Assembly (NCBI RefSeq): GCF_002836505.1
Contig: NZ_PJBF01000047.1
Coordinates: 16,498-80,497, forward strand
Direction: 5' to 3'
Length of the DNA stretch: 64,000 nt
DNA from: Psychrobacter sp. Choline-02u-9
GTDB lineage: Bacteria; Pseudomonadota; Gammaproteobacteria; Pseudomonadales; Moraxellaceae
The notes beneath the pieces are model-generated. The model worked only from the letters and a program-made list of their open reading frames with translations, did not search any database and was not told the DNA's origin. Both the position numbers and the translations under genes were made by a program. Positions 9,990 to 18,900 of the stretch are shown here, in pieces. Within the stretch, counting starts at the first letter, position 1, and every line of letters starts with the position of its first letter.

Positions 9990-10030
9990 GAAACCTGTTA
10001 CTTGCAATCAGCGAGTAGCAAGTTTTTTAC
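9990..10030 (+). terminator. Probable terminator after rnhB
   Basis: A six-base stem acttgc/gcaagt with a 12-base loop is followed directly by six T. The stem is weak but the geometry is right. The rest of the 9856-10176 gap shows no gene. Confidence 0.5.
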
Positions 10031-10176
10031 AAAATAATGAGCAAAAGTTCATAACTTGTAATACAATAGACATTATATTGAAATAAAACACTGTTAAATC
10101 AATCACTAACTACCCTGTAACTGATTTTTATTCTCATTGCTTTTCACAAGCAGGTTATTACTTTATAGGATGAGCG

Positions 10177-11430
10177 ATGACTTCTTATACTTCTCAAAAA
10201 AATCTTGCGGCAGTGCTATTTTTAACGATATTCCTCAGCGCGTGCGGCGGAGGTGGGGATTCTGATAGCAGTTCTACATCTGCTAATACACCAGACAGTT
10301 CACAAAATGATGAAACAGCCCAGCCAACAACGTCGGAACCTATCATTTCTGCACCGATTATAGCGACACCAACTAGTCAAGGTGACGAGCCAAGCGATGG
10401 TACTCCTAACGCTGGTGATAATGGGTCAGCTGATAATAATGTACAAGCAGCATTAAGTGCAAATAATCAGTTCAGTCTAGCAAGAACCAGCTGTGGTCTA
10501 AATGGTTTATCCGTTGATACAGAATTAGACGATATTGCCATTCAGCACGCAAATTACATTAAATATGTATTTGCCAATAGCTCACCAACCAGCTTTAACG
10601 CGCATTTTGAAAATGAAATCAGCGATATTGCTAGTGTGACAGGTTCTAACAATCCTTTTTTCAGTGGATTAGATTTGGCAGATCGATTGATCAATGCAGA
10701 CTATGGCAACTCTCAATATGGTGTCACTGAAAACATTGCCCAGTCTGTCTATTACAGCTCGGCAGGCAATTTTTTGAGTACAGAAGCCGTGGCAAGCTCT
10801 ATGGCAAAGTCGTTGTTGTCAGCGCCTTATCATCTACGCTCTTTAATGTTGCCAACTTCAGGCGTAGTAGGAACAGGGATGGTTACCTATACGCCTAGTA
10901 GTAAAAATGCTGCTAACAATAAAGGCTATGTTTTGGTAAGCAATGCTGCAGGGACAAAAACTACGACAAATAAAACGTTTGAAGGTGTTTTTACGTATCC
11001 ATGTCAAGATGTGACGGGGACAGTTACTGCACTTTATAACGAAACCCCAAATCCAGTCAGAGGCTCTGGGCGCAATTTACGTACTGATCCTATCGGACAG
11101 CCGGTTTATATCAACATGCCATCCGCTGATAAAGTTAAAGTGAGTAACGTTAAATTCCGAGATGTGCAGCGTAATATAGATGTGCCGACTCAATTGCTTG
11201 ATTCTGACAATGATCCGTACAAAGGTACGAATTATGCGCTACCAACAAATGAAGCATTTATTTTGCCATTAACGGATGCGCTGAAAAGCTGTGAATCAGG
11301 TAGTAATAAAGGTGGTAATTGTGGACTTTATGGTAATAGCGAATATAAGGTCAGCTTTGATATTTTGGTTGACGATAAAACATTAGAGCAGCAGTCATTT
11401 ACGTTTACTACTGGTAAGGTAAATTACTAA
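10177..11430 (+). CDS. CAP-domain (SCP/PR-1-like) lipoprotein
   Basis: The 417-residue protein begins with a lipoprotein signal peptide (FLSAC, lipidated Cys23) followed by GGGG and a low-complexity Ser/Asp/Thr linker to about residue 90. Then comes a CAP-like domain: ANNQFSLARTSCGLNGLSVDTELDDIAIQHANY, a central TENIAQ and a YHLRSLMLP segment matching the usual pattern of CAP proteins. The last 120 residues look like a separate beta domain (NPVRGSGRNLRTDPIGQPVYI). It is probably surface or periplasmic. Bacterial CAP proteins have diverse, mostly unknown roles, so I name only the fold. It stands alone, ending at a bidirectional terminator. Confidence 0.75.
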   Translation: MTSYTSQKNLAAVLFLTIFLSACGGGGDSDSSSTSANTPDSSQNDETAQPTTSEPIISAPIIATPTSQGDEPSDGTPNAGDNGSADNNVQAALSANNQFSLARTSCGLNGLSVDTELDDIAIQHANYIKYVFANSSPTSFNAHFENEISDIASVTGSNNPFFSGLDLADRLINADYGNSQYGVTENIAQSVYYSSAGNFLSTEAVASSMAKSLLSAPYHLRSLMLPTSGVVGTGMVTYTPSSKNAANNKGYVLVSNAAGTKTTTNKTFEGVFTYPCQDVTGTVTALYNETPNPVRGSGRNLRTDPIGQPVYINMPSADKVKVSNVKFRDVQRNIDVPTQLLDSDNDPYKGTNYALPTNEAFILPLTDALKSCESGSNKGGNCGLYGNSEYKVSFDILVDDKTLEQQSFTFTTGKVNY

Positions 11431-11462
11431 TAATCATTTAATACGCTCTAAATATTGATCGT

Positions 11463-11507
11463 AAAAAAGAAGGTCTGAACCAGTGATATGATTCAGACCT
11501 TCTTTTT
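11463..11507. terminator. Bidirectional terminator
   Basis: The stem aaagaaggtctgaa / ttcagaccttcttt has 14 pairs with A and T runs on the outside. It separates the CAP lipoprotein gene (+) from the DUF924 gene (-). Confidence 0.88.
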
Positions 11508-11566
11508 ATGTAATAATTTTTTGTGTAATAACTTTAATTATCTTCGTACAATACTAGGAATGTGGC

Positions 11567-12232
11567 CTAAAACGATGAATTAGGCTGTTTTAAAAAGTTC
11601 TTTTCATCTTCGGTTGAGTCGCGATTTAGTACCTCGTTGCGATGTGGATATCGCCCGAATTGATCGATGATTTGTTTGTGACGATGTTCAAAGTCCAATG
11701 TGTTTGCATCATCTAATTGCTCAAATAGCGGTAGATAACGCTTATGAATCATGGCCGATTCAGAGTGCATAAACGGTATGATAATAAACCTACGCCATTG
11801 CATCGGTAGAGTATCAAAATAAGGCTGTTGAATGGCTTCTTGGGCGAGTGCTAATGCCATACCGTCTTGTGCAAATGCACTTGCTTGTCCGCGACATAAA
11901 TTGCGTGAAAACTGATCTAGCACAATAATTTCTGCCAAGCGTCCTGCCAATGCCGTTATCGAGCTATTACCATCCAATGAAGACTCTGCGATACGCCAAG
12001 TGACACATTCGCCTTGTTTCGCTGCATGCCAAATGCCGCCAAACTTATCCTGTATCTGCTTATCAAAACGATCGTTTTGTTCAAACCAGTATGCTTCATT
12101 GTTTTTATCAAACCAAAAATCTAACACGGCACGCGCATCAGGATCTAGGTAAGTCAAATCTATGTTTTTCGGATCCAATTGTGATGAATGGGATCGACTG
12201 GCTGAGGTGGAATAATCGGTTGAGAGTGCCAT
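11567..12232 (-). CDS. DUF924 family protein
   Basis: This 221-residue soluble protein matches the DUF924 (TPR-like) pattern: AVLDFWFDKNNEAYWFEQN near the start, then LAEIIVLDQFSRNLCRGQASAFAQD, WRRFIIIPFMHSE and an IDQFGRYPHRNEVLNR end. The family is widespread in proteobacteria and has no established role; many members are annotated only as hypothetical. The first 25 residues, rich in Ser and His, are unlike the family and the true start could be the Leu/Asp-rich region further in, but no other ATG is close. It is divergent from nspC. Confidence 0.85.
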   Translation of the reverse strand: MALSTDYSTSASRSHSSQLDPKNIDLTYLDPDARAVLDFWFDKNNEAYWFEQNDRFDKQIQDKFGGIWHAAKQGECVTWRIAESSLDGNSSITALAGRLAEIIVLDQFSRNLCRGQASAFAQDGMALALAQEAIQQPYFDTLPMQWRRFIIIPFMHSESAMIHKRYLPLFEQLDDANTLDFEHRHKQIIDQFGRYPHRNEVLNRDSTEDEKNFLKQPNSSF

Positions 12233-12331
12233 AAGATATTCTAATTATGATGAATTTAGTCTACTATAGCGCAAATATTTATATCTGTCTGTCAAGATAG
12301 CAACAGCAGAGTGTCTATTAGGTAATCTATT

Positions 12332-13573
12332 ATGAATGCAAAAAATCTAGAGAATTCTATCAACGCGACATTGCCACCAACGCCTTACTACGTGCTTGAT
12401 GAAGCGGCCATCGTTGCCAATATGAAAATCATCGCTAGGCTATGTGAGCTGTCTGGTGCAAAAGCATTATTGGCACTAAAATGCTTTGCCACATGGGGCG
12501 TGTTTGATGTGATGCAGCCTTATCTGCATGGCACGACTTCATCTTCACTTAATGAAGTGAGATTGGGCTATGAGACCTTTGGCAATAACGATGATGCCAG
12601 TAGCAGCGATAAAAAAGAAACGCATGCTTATAGCGTCGCCTATAGTGCAGATGAAATCCCTGAAGTATTGAACTATGCGGATAAAATTATCTTTAACTCA
12701 ATCTCACAGCTCAACGCTTTTAAAGCGCAAGCCGCCGCACAAAATATACCTGTAGGTCTACGACTCAATCCAAAGACTAGCAACTCATCGTTTTTGATTG
12801 CTGATCCTGCGCGTCCATTTAGCCGTCTTGGTGAGCACGATAAAAATAAAATCGCAGCAGTACTTGGCGATATTACTGGCGTCATGATTCACAACAACTG
12901 CGAAAATGACAGTTTTGAAGCCTTTAGCGAAAGCTTGGCTGATATTGAAGAAAGATTTGGTAATATCTTAGCGCAGCTTGAGTGGGTGAGCTTGGGCGGT
13001 GGTATCCACTTTATTGCGCCTGATTATCCATTAGAAAAATTGGCTGCACGTTTGAAAGCGTTTAGCGACACTTATGGCGTGCAAGTGTATCTTGAGCCAG
13101 GCGAAGCGAGTATTCACGGCGCAGGTACTTTGGTGACGACGGTGTTAGACACCATGCACAATCAAAAAAATCTAGCAGTCGTCGATGCGTCTATCGAAGC
13201 ACATATGCTTGATCTACTGATTTATCGTGAGTCAGCACCGATTGCTGCGATCAATAATACTGCTACCAATATTGCACCCACTGGTAATCCAGCAGAAGCT
13301 GCACCGTCTGAAGCTAATGCTGAGTCGGCAGACCATACCATTATCTATGGTCGTTCTTGCTTAGCAGGTGATATCTTTGGTGAGTATGCATTACCGAGTA
13401 ATCTTCAGATAGGCGATCAGATTGCCTTTGGTAATGCTGCTGGTTATACGATGGTTAAGAAAAACTGGTTCAATGGTGTCAACATGCCAGCGATTGTCAT
13501 CCGCCGGTTGGATGGCAGTATCGATATCCAGCGCGAGTTTGATTATCAAGATTATAAAGCCAGCTTGTCTTAA
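12332..13573 (+). CDS. nspC: Carboxynorspermidine / carboxyspermidine decarboxylase
   Basis: A PLP-dependent fold III decarboxylase of 413 residues that removes the carboxyl group from carboxy(nor)spermidine to give (nor)spermidine. The PLP lysine is Lys50 in LLALKCFATWG; HNNCEN, SLGGGIHF and LEPGEASI provide phosphate and substrate contacts, and CLAGDIFGEY holds the catalytic Cys/Asp of the partner subunit. An Ala/Glu/Asn-rich insertion at about 308-335 just before IIYGRSCLAGD is not part of the usual fold. The synthase for the preceding step lies directly downstream, so the pathway is complete here. Whether the end product is spermidine or norspermidine depends on the diamine available. Confidence 0.93.
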   Translation: MNAKNLENSINATLPPTPYYVLDEAAIVANMKIIARLCELSGAKALLALKCFATWGVFDVMQPYLHGTTSSSLNEVRLGYETFGNNDDASSSDKKETHAYSVAYSADEIPEVLNYADKIIFNSISQLNAFKAQAAAQNIPVGLRLNPKTSNSSFLIADPARPFSRLGEHDKNKIAAVLGDITGVMIHNNCENDSFEAFSESLADIEERFGNILAQLEWVSLGGGIHFIAPDYPLEKLAARLKAFSDTYGVQVYLEPGEASIHGAGTLVTTVLDTMHNQKNLAVVDASIEAHMLDLLIYRESAPIAAINNTATNIAPTGNPAEAAPSEANAESADHTIIYGRSCLAGDIFGEYALPSNLQIGDQIAFGNAAGYTMVKKNWFNGVNMPAIVIRRLDGSIDIQREFDYQDYKASLS

Positions 13574-13688
13574 CGCGTTACTTTCGTGACTTTTCTACAT
13601 TAGAAAACAAAGGCTTAGTCTTAATAATGGGTGATTTTAAGGTATCTGCTATTGATACATTATTTTTTACCGATAAGGGAATAAAAAT

Positions 13689-13697
13689 TGTTATAAT
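13689..13697 (+). promoter_or_regulatory. Extended -10 promoter before the carboxynorspermidine synthase gene
   Basis: TGTTATAAT matches the extended -10 consensus exactly; no good -35 is present, which is allowed for this class. The start of transcription would fall near 13704, inside the inverted repeat that follows. Confidence 0.6.
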
Positions 13698-13699
13698 CG

Positions 13700-13734
13700 C
13701 GTCGGGCAAATAATGGAGTATTATTTGCCCGACG
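13700..13734. repeat. Perfect 15+15 inverted repeat at the predicted transcription start
   Basis: The arm 13700-13714 (cgtcgggcaaataat) is the exact reverse complement of 13720-13734, with a five-base spacer ggagt. It begins three bases after the extended -10 hexamer and ends 114 bases before the TTG start. As DNA it could be the operator of a dimeric repressor; as RNA only the 3' part would be in a transcript starting at 13704. It could instead act as a hairpin in read-through mRNA from nspC. Confidence 0.7.
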
Positions 13735-13848
13735 GGTGCGTGGGTTTTCCTCGGTCTTCCTTTTTAATTCACGCATATCATTCACTCGTTTCTGTTTTGC
13801 ATAGCCGCTATCAATGGTATCGACAGGGACACAAAGGAGGATTGTTCA

Positions 13849-15123
13849 TTGAACACAAACCAACAAGCTAAGCCCAACAAAAAAGACGTACTGATCATCG
13901 GAGCAGGCGGTGTCGCTCAAGTAGTCGCGCATAAATGTGCGATGCACAATGATGTACTTGGCGAGATTCATATCGCCTCACGTACCAAAGACAAATGCGA
14001 TGCCATCGCCCAAAGTGTAAAAGAAAAAGACAGCTTTAAGCAGGCTGCGGTCTTGCATACGCATCAAGTCGATGCGATGGACAGCCAAGCACTCGTGCAG
14101 CTGATACAAGACACAGGAATACAAATAGTCATCAATGTTGGTTCGGCATTTATCAATATGACCGTACTAGAAGCCTGCATTGACACAGGTACTGCCTACA
14201 TAGATACGGCTATTCATGAAGACCCACGTAAGATTTGTGAGACACCGCCGTGGTACAACAACTATGAATGGCAACGCAAACAGCGCTGTGCAGACAACAA
14301 TATCACTGCCATTTTAGGTGCAGGATTTGATCCCGGTATGGTCAACGCCTACGCGCGTCTTGGCTATGACATGATGGATGCAGGATCTGTGACGGATATC
14401 GATATCATTGATATCAATGCGGGCAGCCATGGCAAATACTTTGCGACCAACTTTGACCCAGAGATTAACTTCCGTGAGTTCACCGGTACGGTTTACTCTT
14501 GGCAAGACAGCAAGTGGCAGTCTAATAAAATGTTTGAAGTCAAACGTACGGACGATTTGCCAGTTGTGGGCGTGCAAAACAGCTATCTAAGTGGTCATGA
14601 TGAAGTTCATTCATTGTCAGCCAATCTAGATGTACCAAACATTCGCTTTTGGATGGGCTTTGGTGAGCACTATATCACTGTCTTCACTGTCTTACAGAGC
14701 CTAGGACTACTGTCTGAGCAGCCAGTTATGACGGCTGAAGGCCAAGAAGTTGTACCACTGAAAGTCGTTAAAGCGGTACTACCAGACCCAAGCTCACTTG
14801 CACCGAACTATACAGGCAAGACCTGCATTGGTGACAAAGTCAAAGGCAAGATCAATGGCGTTGAGACTGAAGTGTTTATCTACAATGTCTCAGATCATAA
14901 AGATGCTTACAACGAAGTTGGTAGCCAAGGTATCTCATATACCGCAGGCGTGCCACCTGTTGCTGCTGCGATACTGGTCGCGACTGGCGAATGGGATGCA
15001 GGCAAGATGGTCAATGTCGAAGAGCTAGATGCCAAGCCATTTATCAATTTACTAAATAAGATTGGTCTGCCAACGCGTATCAAAGATAGCGAAGGTGACA
15101 GAGCGCTTGAGTTTGATATTTAG
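13849..15123 (+). CDS. Carboxynorspermidine synthase (saccharopine dehydrogenase family)
   Basis: The 424-residue protein opens with a Rossmann NAD(P) site (LIIGAGGVAQVVAHKC, residues 15-30) and carries the saccharopine dehydrogenase-like features GAGFDPGMVNAYA and DINAGSHG. It reductively couples aspartate semialdehyde to diaminopropane or putrescine, forming the substrate of NspC, encoded just upstream. The start is TTG at 13849, chosen because a perfect aaaggagg lies 8 bases before it and the conserved GxGGV region is then in its usual place. Family members are often mislabelled as saccharopine dehydrogenase; the nspC neighbour decides the call. Confidence 0.9.
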   Translation: MNTNQQAKPNKKDVLIIGAGGVAQVVAHKCAMHNDVLGEIHIASRTKDKCDAIAQSVKEKDSFKQAAVLHTHQVDAMDSQALVQLIQDTGIQIVINVGSAFINMTVLEACIDTGTAYIDTAIHEDPRKICETPPWYNNYEWQRKQRCADNNITAILGAGFDPGMVNAYARLGYDMMDAGSVTDIDIIDINAGSHGKYFATNFDPEINFREFTGTVYSWQDSKWQSNKMFEVKRTDDLPVVGVQNSYLSGHDEVHSLSANLDVPNIRFWMGFGEHYITVFTVLQSLGLLSEQPVMTAEGQEVVPLKVVKAVLPDPSSLAPNYTGKTCIGDKVKGKINGVETEVFIYNVSDHKDAYNEVGSQGISYTAGVPPVAAAILVATGEWDAGKMVNVEELDAKPFINLLNKIGLPTRIKDSEGDRALEFDI

Positions 15124-15143
15124 TTAGTCATTATATCTATTCT

Positions 15144-15186
15144 AAAAGCCCATCTGACTTTAATTGAGTCAGGTGGGTTTTTTATT
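15144..15186 (+). terminator. Terminator after the carboxynorspermidine synthase gene
   Basis: The stem aaaagcccatctgact / gtcaggtgggtttt (one G-U pair and small internal changes) ends in a T-rich tail about 20 bases after the stop codon. Confidence 0.82.
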
Positions 15187-15245
15187 TTATAAAGGAAAAA
15201 TAAATTGTCATTGTCTATTTAATTATACAGAATAAATTATCAAAC

Positions 15246-15264
15246 GATAATGATTTTCAATATC
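15246..15264. promoter_or_regulatory. Candidate Fur box
   Basis: The 19-base site gataatgattttcaatatc matches the Fur consensus GATAATGATAATCATTATC at 16 of 19 positions. It lies 105 bases before the esterase start codon, where it would cover a promoter. Iron-replete Fur should therefore repress the esterase gene. Confidence 0.7.
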
Positions 15265-15369
15265 ATCTATATTAAAAATAAGGTAGTATTTTACTTTTGT
15301 ATCATTCGCTAGACATTCTGTAAAGGTAGAAATTAGATGTTTGTCAGTGAATAAATGAGGGAGTAGTGA

Positions 15370-17064
15370 ATGAGATACATACGATTTCTTCCTAAGAAAA
15401 AATGGGCCATAGCAGGCTTTACCTTTTTATTATATTCGGCGTCATTTCCTGCATTTGGTTCGGAGGCAACGATGCTAACGATTGAAAGTCCCTTAAAAGG
15501 CGATTTAAATCATTCCAACAGGGAAAACGCTGATATCAAGCCACAGCATAAGTCATTAGATTTTAGCGTTCCTTGCGATACAGGCGATTATCTAACCGGA
15601 TATGTTGAGAGTGATAGAAGTATGATGACGCTAGATGTTATCGATGCCACAGGAAAAGTATCGCGCCGTTTGATTGATAATAAAAGTGGCAAACAACACT
15701 TCTATTCAGTAGCCGAAAACTGTGCAGAGACCTGGCGACTGTCTGGCTCAGGTGCTTATCAGATAGTGCTCGAACAACGTGTTAGTTTAGCAGAGCAAGA
15801 TTTAAAAGGTTCTTTAGGAAATTCTCTAGACAGTTCTGACACGTTACTCAGCCCCAGAGTATCGGCATTACTTGAGTCATTGCAGAAAGGGCAGAGTACA
15901 GATCGCTTTTGGGCGGAAGTGGAAGTATTAGGTACACCGCTGATTGAAGACACAGCTTTGGGCACTGTGATGACGTTTTTAGCGCGAGGAGACTATCGCA
16001 ATGTCAAGTTAATGGGTGGCCCGTCCACCAATCATGATGCATTGCAACGATTGGTAGACTCTGATACATGGTACAAAAGCTTTATTGTGCCAAACAACAC
16101 GCACTTATCCTATCAGATTGCTCCCAATACCCCTGAGCCACCTCTGTCTGAGTTTGCTCGTAGAGTCGCCATAAAAGCCGTGGCTCAAGCCGATCCTTAT
16201 AATCACCATTCATGGCCACGTTCAGCCACTGATAAGTACACAACCAAATCTACTATTACGTTAAAAGACGCACCAAATAGGCGTTGGATAAAAAGACAGG
16301 CAGAGGTTCCCAAAGGAGAGTTGTCTACCTTTAAATTTACCAATAGTACATTGGACAATACTCGCGATATCACCATTTACTCCCCAACTGTTAATAACAA
16401 CAAGGAGAATAGTAAAGATGATGCGGTGCTGTTATATATCTTTGATGCGGAAGCCTATATTGATACGGTTGGATTGCCCACGATTTTAGATAATTTGATT
16501 GCAGAAGGTAAGGTTCCACCAGTGACAGCGGTGTTTATTAGCAATCCTGATAATGATGCCCGTGCACGTGAATTACCTGCCAACCCAATGTTTGCAGATG
16601 TATTGGCCAATGAGTTAGTACCACAAATAAATAAACGATTGCCAGTAGCGATACCAACGGATAGAACGGTCATTGCAGGGTCAAGTTATGGCGGTTTAGC
16701 AGCGACGACTATCGCACTACGTCACCCCGACATATTTGGCAATGTTATCTCTATGTCTGGGTCTTACTGGTGGCATCCAAAAGATCAGACAGCAGAAGAT
16801 AAACACTTCGTAGCGTCTGAGGTAATAAAAATGGATAAGGCACCCGTTCGTTTCTTTTTGAGCGCAGGCGTGTTTGAAACGGCTCGTGGTAAAAGTGGTA
16901 GCAACGGTATATTGGGAACCAATCGTCATCTGCGAGACGTTTTATTGGCAAAAAGGTACGATACACATTATCAAGAGTATGCTGCAGGACATGATTACTT
17001 TGCTTGGCGAGGAATCATAGGAGATGGTTTGGTATCGCTTTTTCCATCTAAGGAAAAGAAGTAA
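15370..17064 (+). CDS. Secreted alpha/beta-hydrolase, enterochelin esterase (Fes)-like
   Basis: The 564-residue protein has a signal peptide (about 1-31, ending PAFGSEA). The C-terminal half is an alpha/beta-hydrolase esterase domain resembling Fes/IroE: LLYIFDAEAYI near 357, the nucleophile elbow G-S-S-Y-G at 437-441 with Ser439, and the catalytic His541 in GHDYFAWR. The N-terminal half is a mostly beta domain and may be the counterpart of the Fes N-terminal domain. A strong Fur box upstream supports a role in releasing iron from catecholate siderophores, in the periplasm rather than the cytoplasm. No siderophore biosynthesis or receptor gene is adjacent, so the substrate may be a foreign siderophore. 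A general esterase role is the alternative. Confidence 0.78.
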   Translation: MRYIRFLPKKKWAIAGFTFLLYSASFPAFGSEATMLTIESPLKGDLNHSNRENADIKPQHKSLDFSVPCDTGDYLTGYVESDRSMMTLDVIDATGKVSRRLIDNKSGKQHFYSVAENCAETWRLSGSGAYQIVLEQRVSLAEQDLKGSLGNSLDSSDTLLSPRVSALLESLQKGQSTDRFWAEVEVLGTPLIEDTALGTVMTFLARGDYRNVKLMGGPSTNHDALQRLVDSDTWYKSFIVPNNTHLSYQIAPNTPEPPLSEFARRVAIKAVAQADPYNHHSWPRSATDKYTTKSTITLKDAPNRRWIKRQAEVPKGELSTFKFTNSTLDNTRDITIYSPTVNNNKENSKDDAVLLYIFDAEAYIDTVGLPTILDNLIAEGKVPPVTAVFISNPDNDARARELPANPMFADVLANELVPQINKRLPVAIPTDRTVIAGSSYGGLAATTIALRHPDIFGNVISMSGSYWWHPKDQTAEDKHFVASEVIKMDKAPVRFFLSAGVFETARGKSGSNGILGTNRHLRDVLLAKRYDTHYQEYAAGHDYFAWRGIIGDGLVSLFPSKEKK

Positions 17065-17176
17065 TATCTCTTTTATTTAAACTAGCGCTAATGTTTAGCC
17101 TTTTACTACTAAATAAAATGATAGTGACTGAGTATTCATACTCTAACTTCTAATTTTCTATATAAAGTATTTTTTT

Positions 17177-17213
17177 AAAACCAACCTGCTAACAAGTAGC
17201 AAGTTGGTTTTAA
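17177..17213. terminator. Bidirectional terminator
   Basis: The arms aaaaccaacctgct and agcaagttggtttt pair at all but one position and are flanked by T and A runs. It lies between the esterase gene (+) and htpX (-). Confidence 0.82.
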
Positions 17214-17224
17214 ATCGATTGTCA

Positions 17225-18133
17225 TTAATTAGGATTATATTCTCTTAACGCCGCAATACGGTCATCAAGCGTGGGGTGTGAGCGGAATAAGTTGGCAATA
17301 CTAAAGCCTTGAGTTTGCCCAGACGAGATTGCAAACGCTTTCATACTCTCAGGCATTTGATCTGGTCGCTGTGCAGAAGGACGCAACGCATCAAGCGCAC
17401 TGATCATTTTTTCGCGACTGGCAAGTTTTGCGCCCATTTGATCCGCACGGAATTCACGTAAGCGTGAGAACCACATCACGATGGCAGACGCCAAAAATCC
17501 AAGCAAAATATCCATCACAATACTGGTGATAAAGTAACCGATACCGGGGCGATCACTGGTGTTTTTAAAAACAGTACGATCCACGAAGCTACCGATAATG
17601 CGCGCAAAGAACATCACAAACGCATTGACCACGCCTTGAATGAGCGCAAGGGTGACCATATCGCCGTTAGCCACATGACCAATCTCATGCGCCAATACGG
17701 CCTCGACTTCATCTTGATTCATATTTTGTAGTAGACCAGACGACACTGCTACTAGTGCTTTATTCTTATTCCAGCCAGTTGCAAACGCGTTTGGCTGCGA
17801 ATTATTAAAAATACCAACCTCAGGCATACCGATATTTACGGCTTGCGCTTGTTTTGCTACGGTATCGACCAGCCACTGTTCAGTAGCGGTGCGTGGCGAT
17901 TCTATGACTACTGTACCCGTAGATTTTTTAGCCATCCACTTTGATATAAAGAGTGACACCATCGAGCCAACCATACCGTAGATACCGCACATAACAGCAA
18001 GACTGACATAGTTTAGCCCACCTGCCGTATATACACCGCCAATCCCAAAAAATCTGGACAGTATCCCAAACACAATGCTAAATACCACAATCACTGCTAA
18101 GTTGGTTAATAAAAATAATCCAATACGCATCAT
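17225..18133 (-). CDS. htpX: Protease HtpX (M48 family)
   Basis: The 302-residue inner-membrane zinc protease degrades misfolded membrane proteins together with FtsH. Four hydrophobic segments are visible: two N-terminal (about 4-28 and 38-64) and two after the active site. The zinc motif is HEIGH at 149-153, and EFRADQMGA supplies the third ligand Glu. The C-terminal [13 protein letters not shown] motif is typical. The gene shares a terminator with the esterase gene and is divergent from ynfA. In enterobacteria htpX responds to CpxR or heat; no such site was identified here. Confidence 0.95.
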   Translation of the reverse strand: MMRIGLFLLTNLAVIVVFSIVFGILSRFFGIGGVYTAGGLNYVSLAVMCGIYGMVGSMVSLFISKWMAKKSTGTVVIESPRTATEQWLVDTVAKQAQAVNIGMPEVGIFNNSQPNAFATGWNKNKALVAVSSGLLQNMNQDEVEAVLAHEIGHVANGDMVTLALIQGVVNAFVMFFARIIGSFVDRTVFKNTSDRPGIGYFITSIVMDILLGFLASAIVMWFSRLREFRADQMGAKLASREKMISALDALRPSAQRPDQMPESMKAFAISSGQTQGFSIANLFRSHPTLDDRIAALREYNPN

Positions 18134-18354
18134 GATGCTAACTTCCTATTTACAATGTCGGTATGGCCTCGATAGACGGTTATCTAAGAGGTTTGTTTGT
18201 TATGATAGATTGTACTGTGATTTTAACTGTCATGTCAGAAAAAATAGCTTTTTATAAGTGGTGACAGAGATAGGGTGATTATTTTGGGGAATGCCGTACA
18301 ATACATGGCTGGTCTTAGCAGGTTAGAAAAGTAGTAGATGAGGAGTAGTGATTT

Positions 18355-18687
18355 TTGACAGAATTAAAGACGGTTGGGCTATTTGCGCTTACTGCATTGG
18401 CTGAGATTGCAGGATGTTATCTGCCTTATCTGTGGCTGCGAGAAGGCAAGTCAATCTGGCTGCTGATACCTGGTACGCTGAGCTTAGTCGCGTTTGTTTG
18501 GCTGCTGTCATTACACCCAACTGCTGCGGGCAGGGTCTATGCTGCATATGGTGGCGTTTATATATGTATGGCGATTTTATGGTTGTGGACGGTCAATGGT
18601 ATACGGCCAACTATGTGGGACATAGTGGGTTCAGTAGTTGCACTATTAGGAATGGCGATTATTATGTTTGCACCGCGCGGAGCTTAA
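18355..18687 (+). CDS. ynfA: YnfA family (UPF0060) small membrane protein
   Basis: The 110-residue protein has four hydrophobic helices and the family landmarks [30 protein letters not shown] and a polar turn before helix four. The start is TTG at 18355, 9 bases after an aggag ribosome-binding site, and puts the first helix exactly where the family has it. YnfA proteins resemble small multidrug resistance transporters in size and topology, but the natural substrate is unsettled, so no transport function is claimed. A longer frame overlapping at 18414-18704 is a shadow. Confidence 0.9.
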   Translation: MTELKTVGLFALTALAEIAGCYLPYLWLREGKSIWLLIPGTLSLVAFVWLLSLHPTAAGRVYAAYGGVYICMAILWLWTVNGIRPTMWDIVGSVVALLGMAIIMFAPRGA

Positions 18688-18726
18688 TTAAAGACAGTAC
18701 TTAGCTAAAAGCCAATGACGAATCAA

Positions 18727-18758
18727 AAAATACCAATCAAACGGTTAGGTCAGATTGG
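18727..18758 (-). terminator. Terminator for the 40-residue protein gene
   Basis: Read on the minus strand, ccaatc and gattgg pair around a 14-base loop and are followed by tattttttga. It begins about 20 bases after the small gene's stop codon, which supports that gene being real. Confidence 0.6.
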
Positions 18759-18777
18759 CATATTGATGTATTGATTA

Positions 18778-18900
18778 TTAATGTTTACCTAAAATACTAC
18801 CATTGTCGTCTTTCTTAGCTTGTTTGGCAGCTTTCTTTTCTTTAGCAGTCAAAAGGGGCTTTTTCTTAACGTTCTTCTTACTATCTTGACCTTTGCTCAT
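18778..18900 (-). CDS. Small very basic protein (40 aa), unknown function
   Basis: The frame runs from the ATG at 18898-18900 to the TAA at 18778-18780 and encodes MSKGQDSKKNVKKKPLLT followed by a Lys/Ala-rich helix and the tail DDNGSILGKH. Thirteen of 40 residues are lysine. A ribosome-binding site (aagga) stands 8 bases before the start and a terminator follows. Similar short lysine-rich proteins are annotated as hypothetical in Moraxellaceae (from memory). A role on RNA, DNA or ribosomes would fit the charge but is speculation. Confidence 0.7.
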   Translation of the reverse strand: MSKGQDSKKNVKKKPLLTAKEKKAAKQAKKDDNGSILGKH

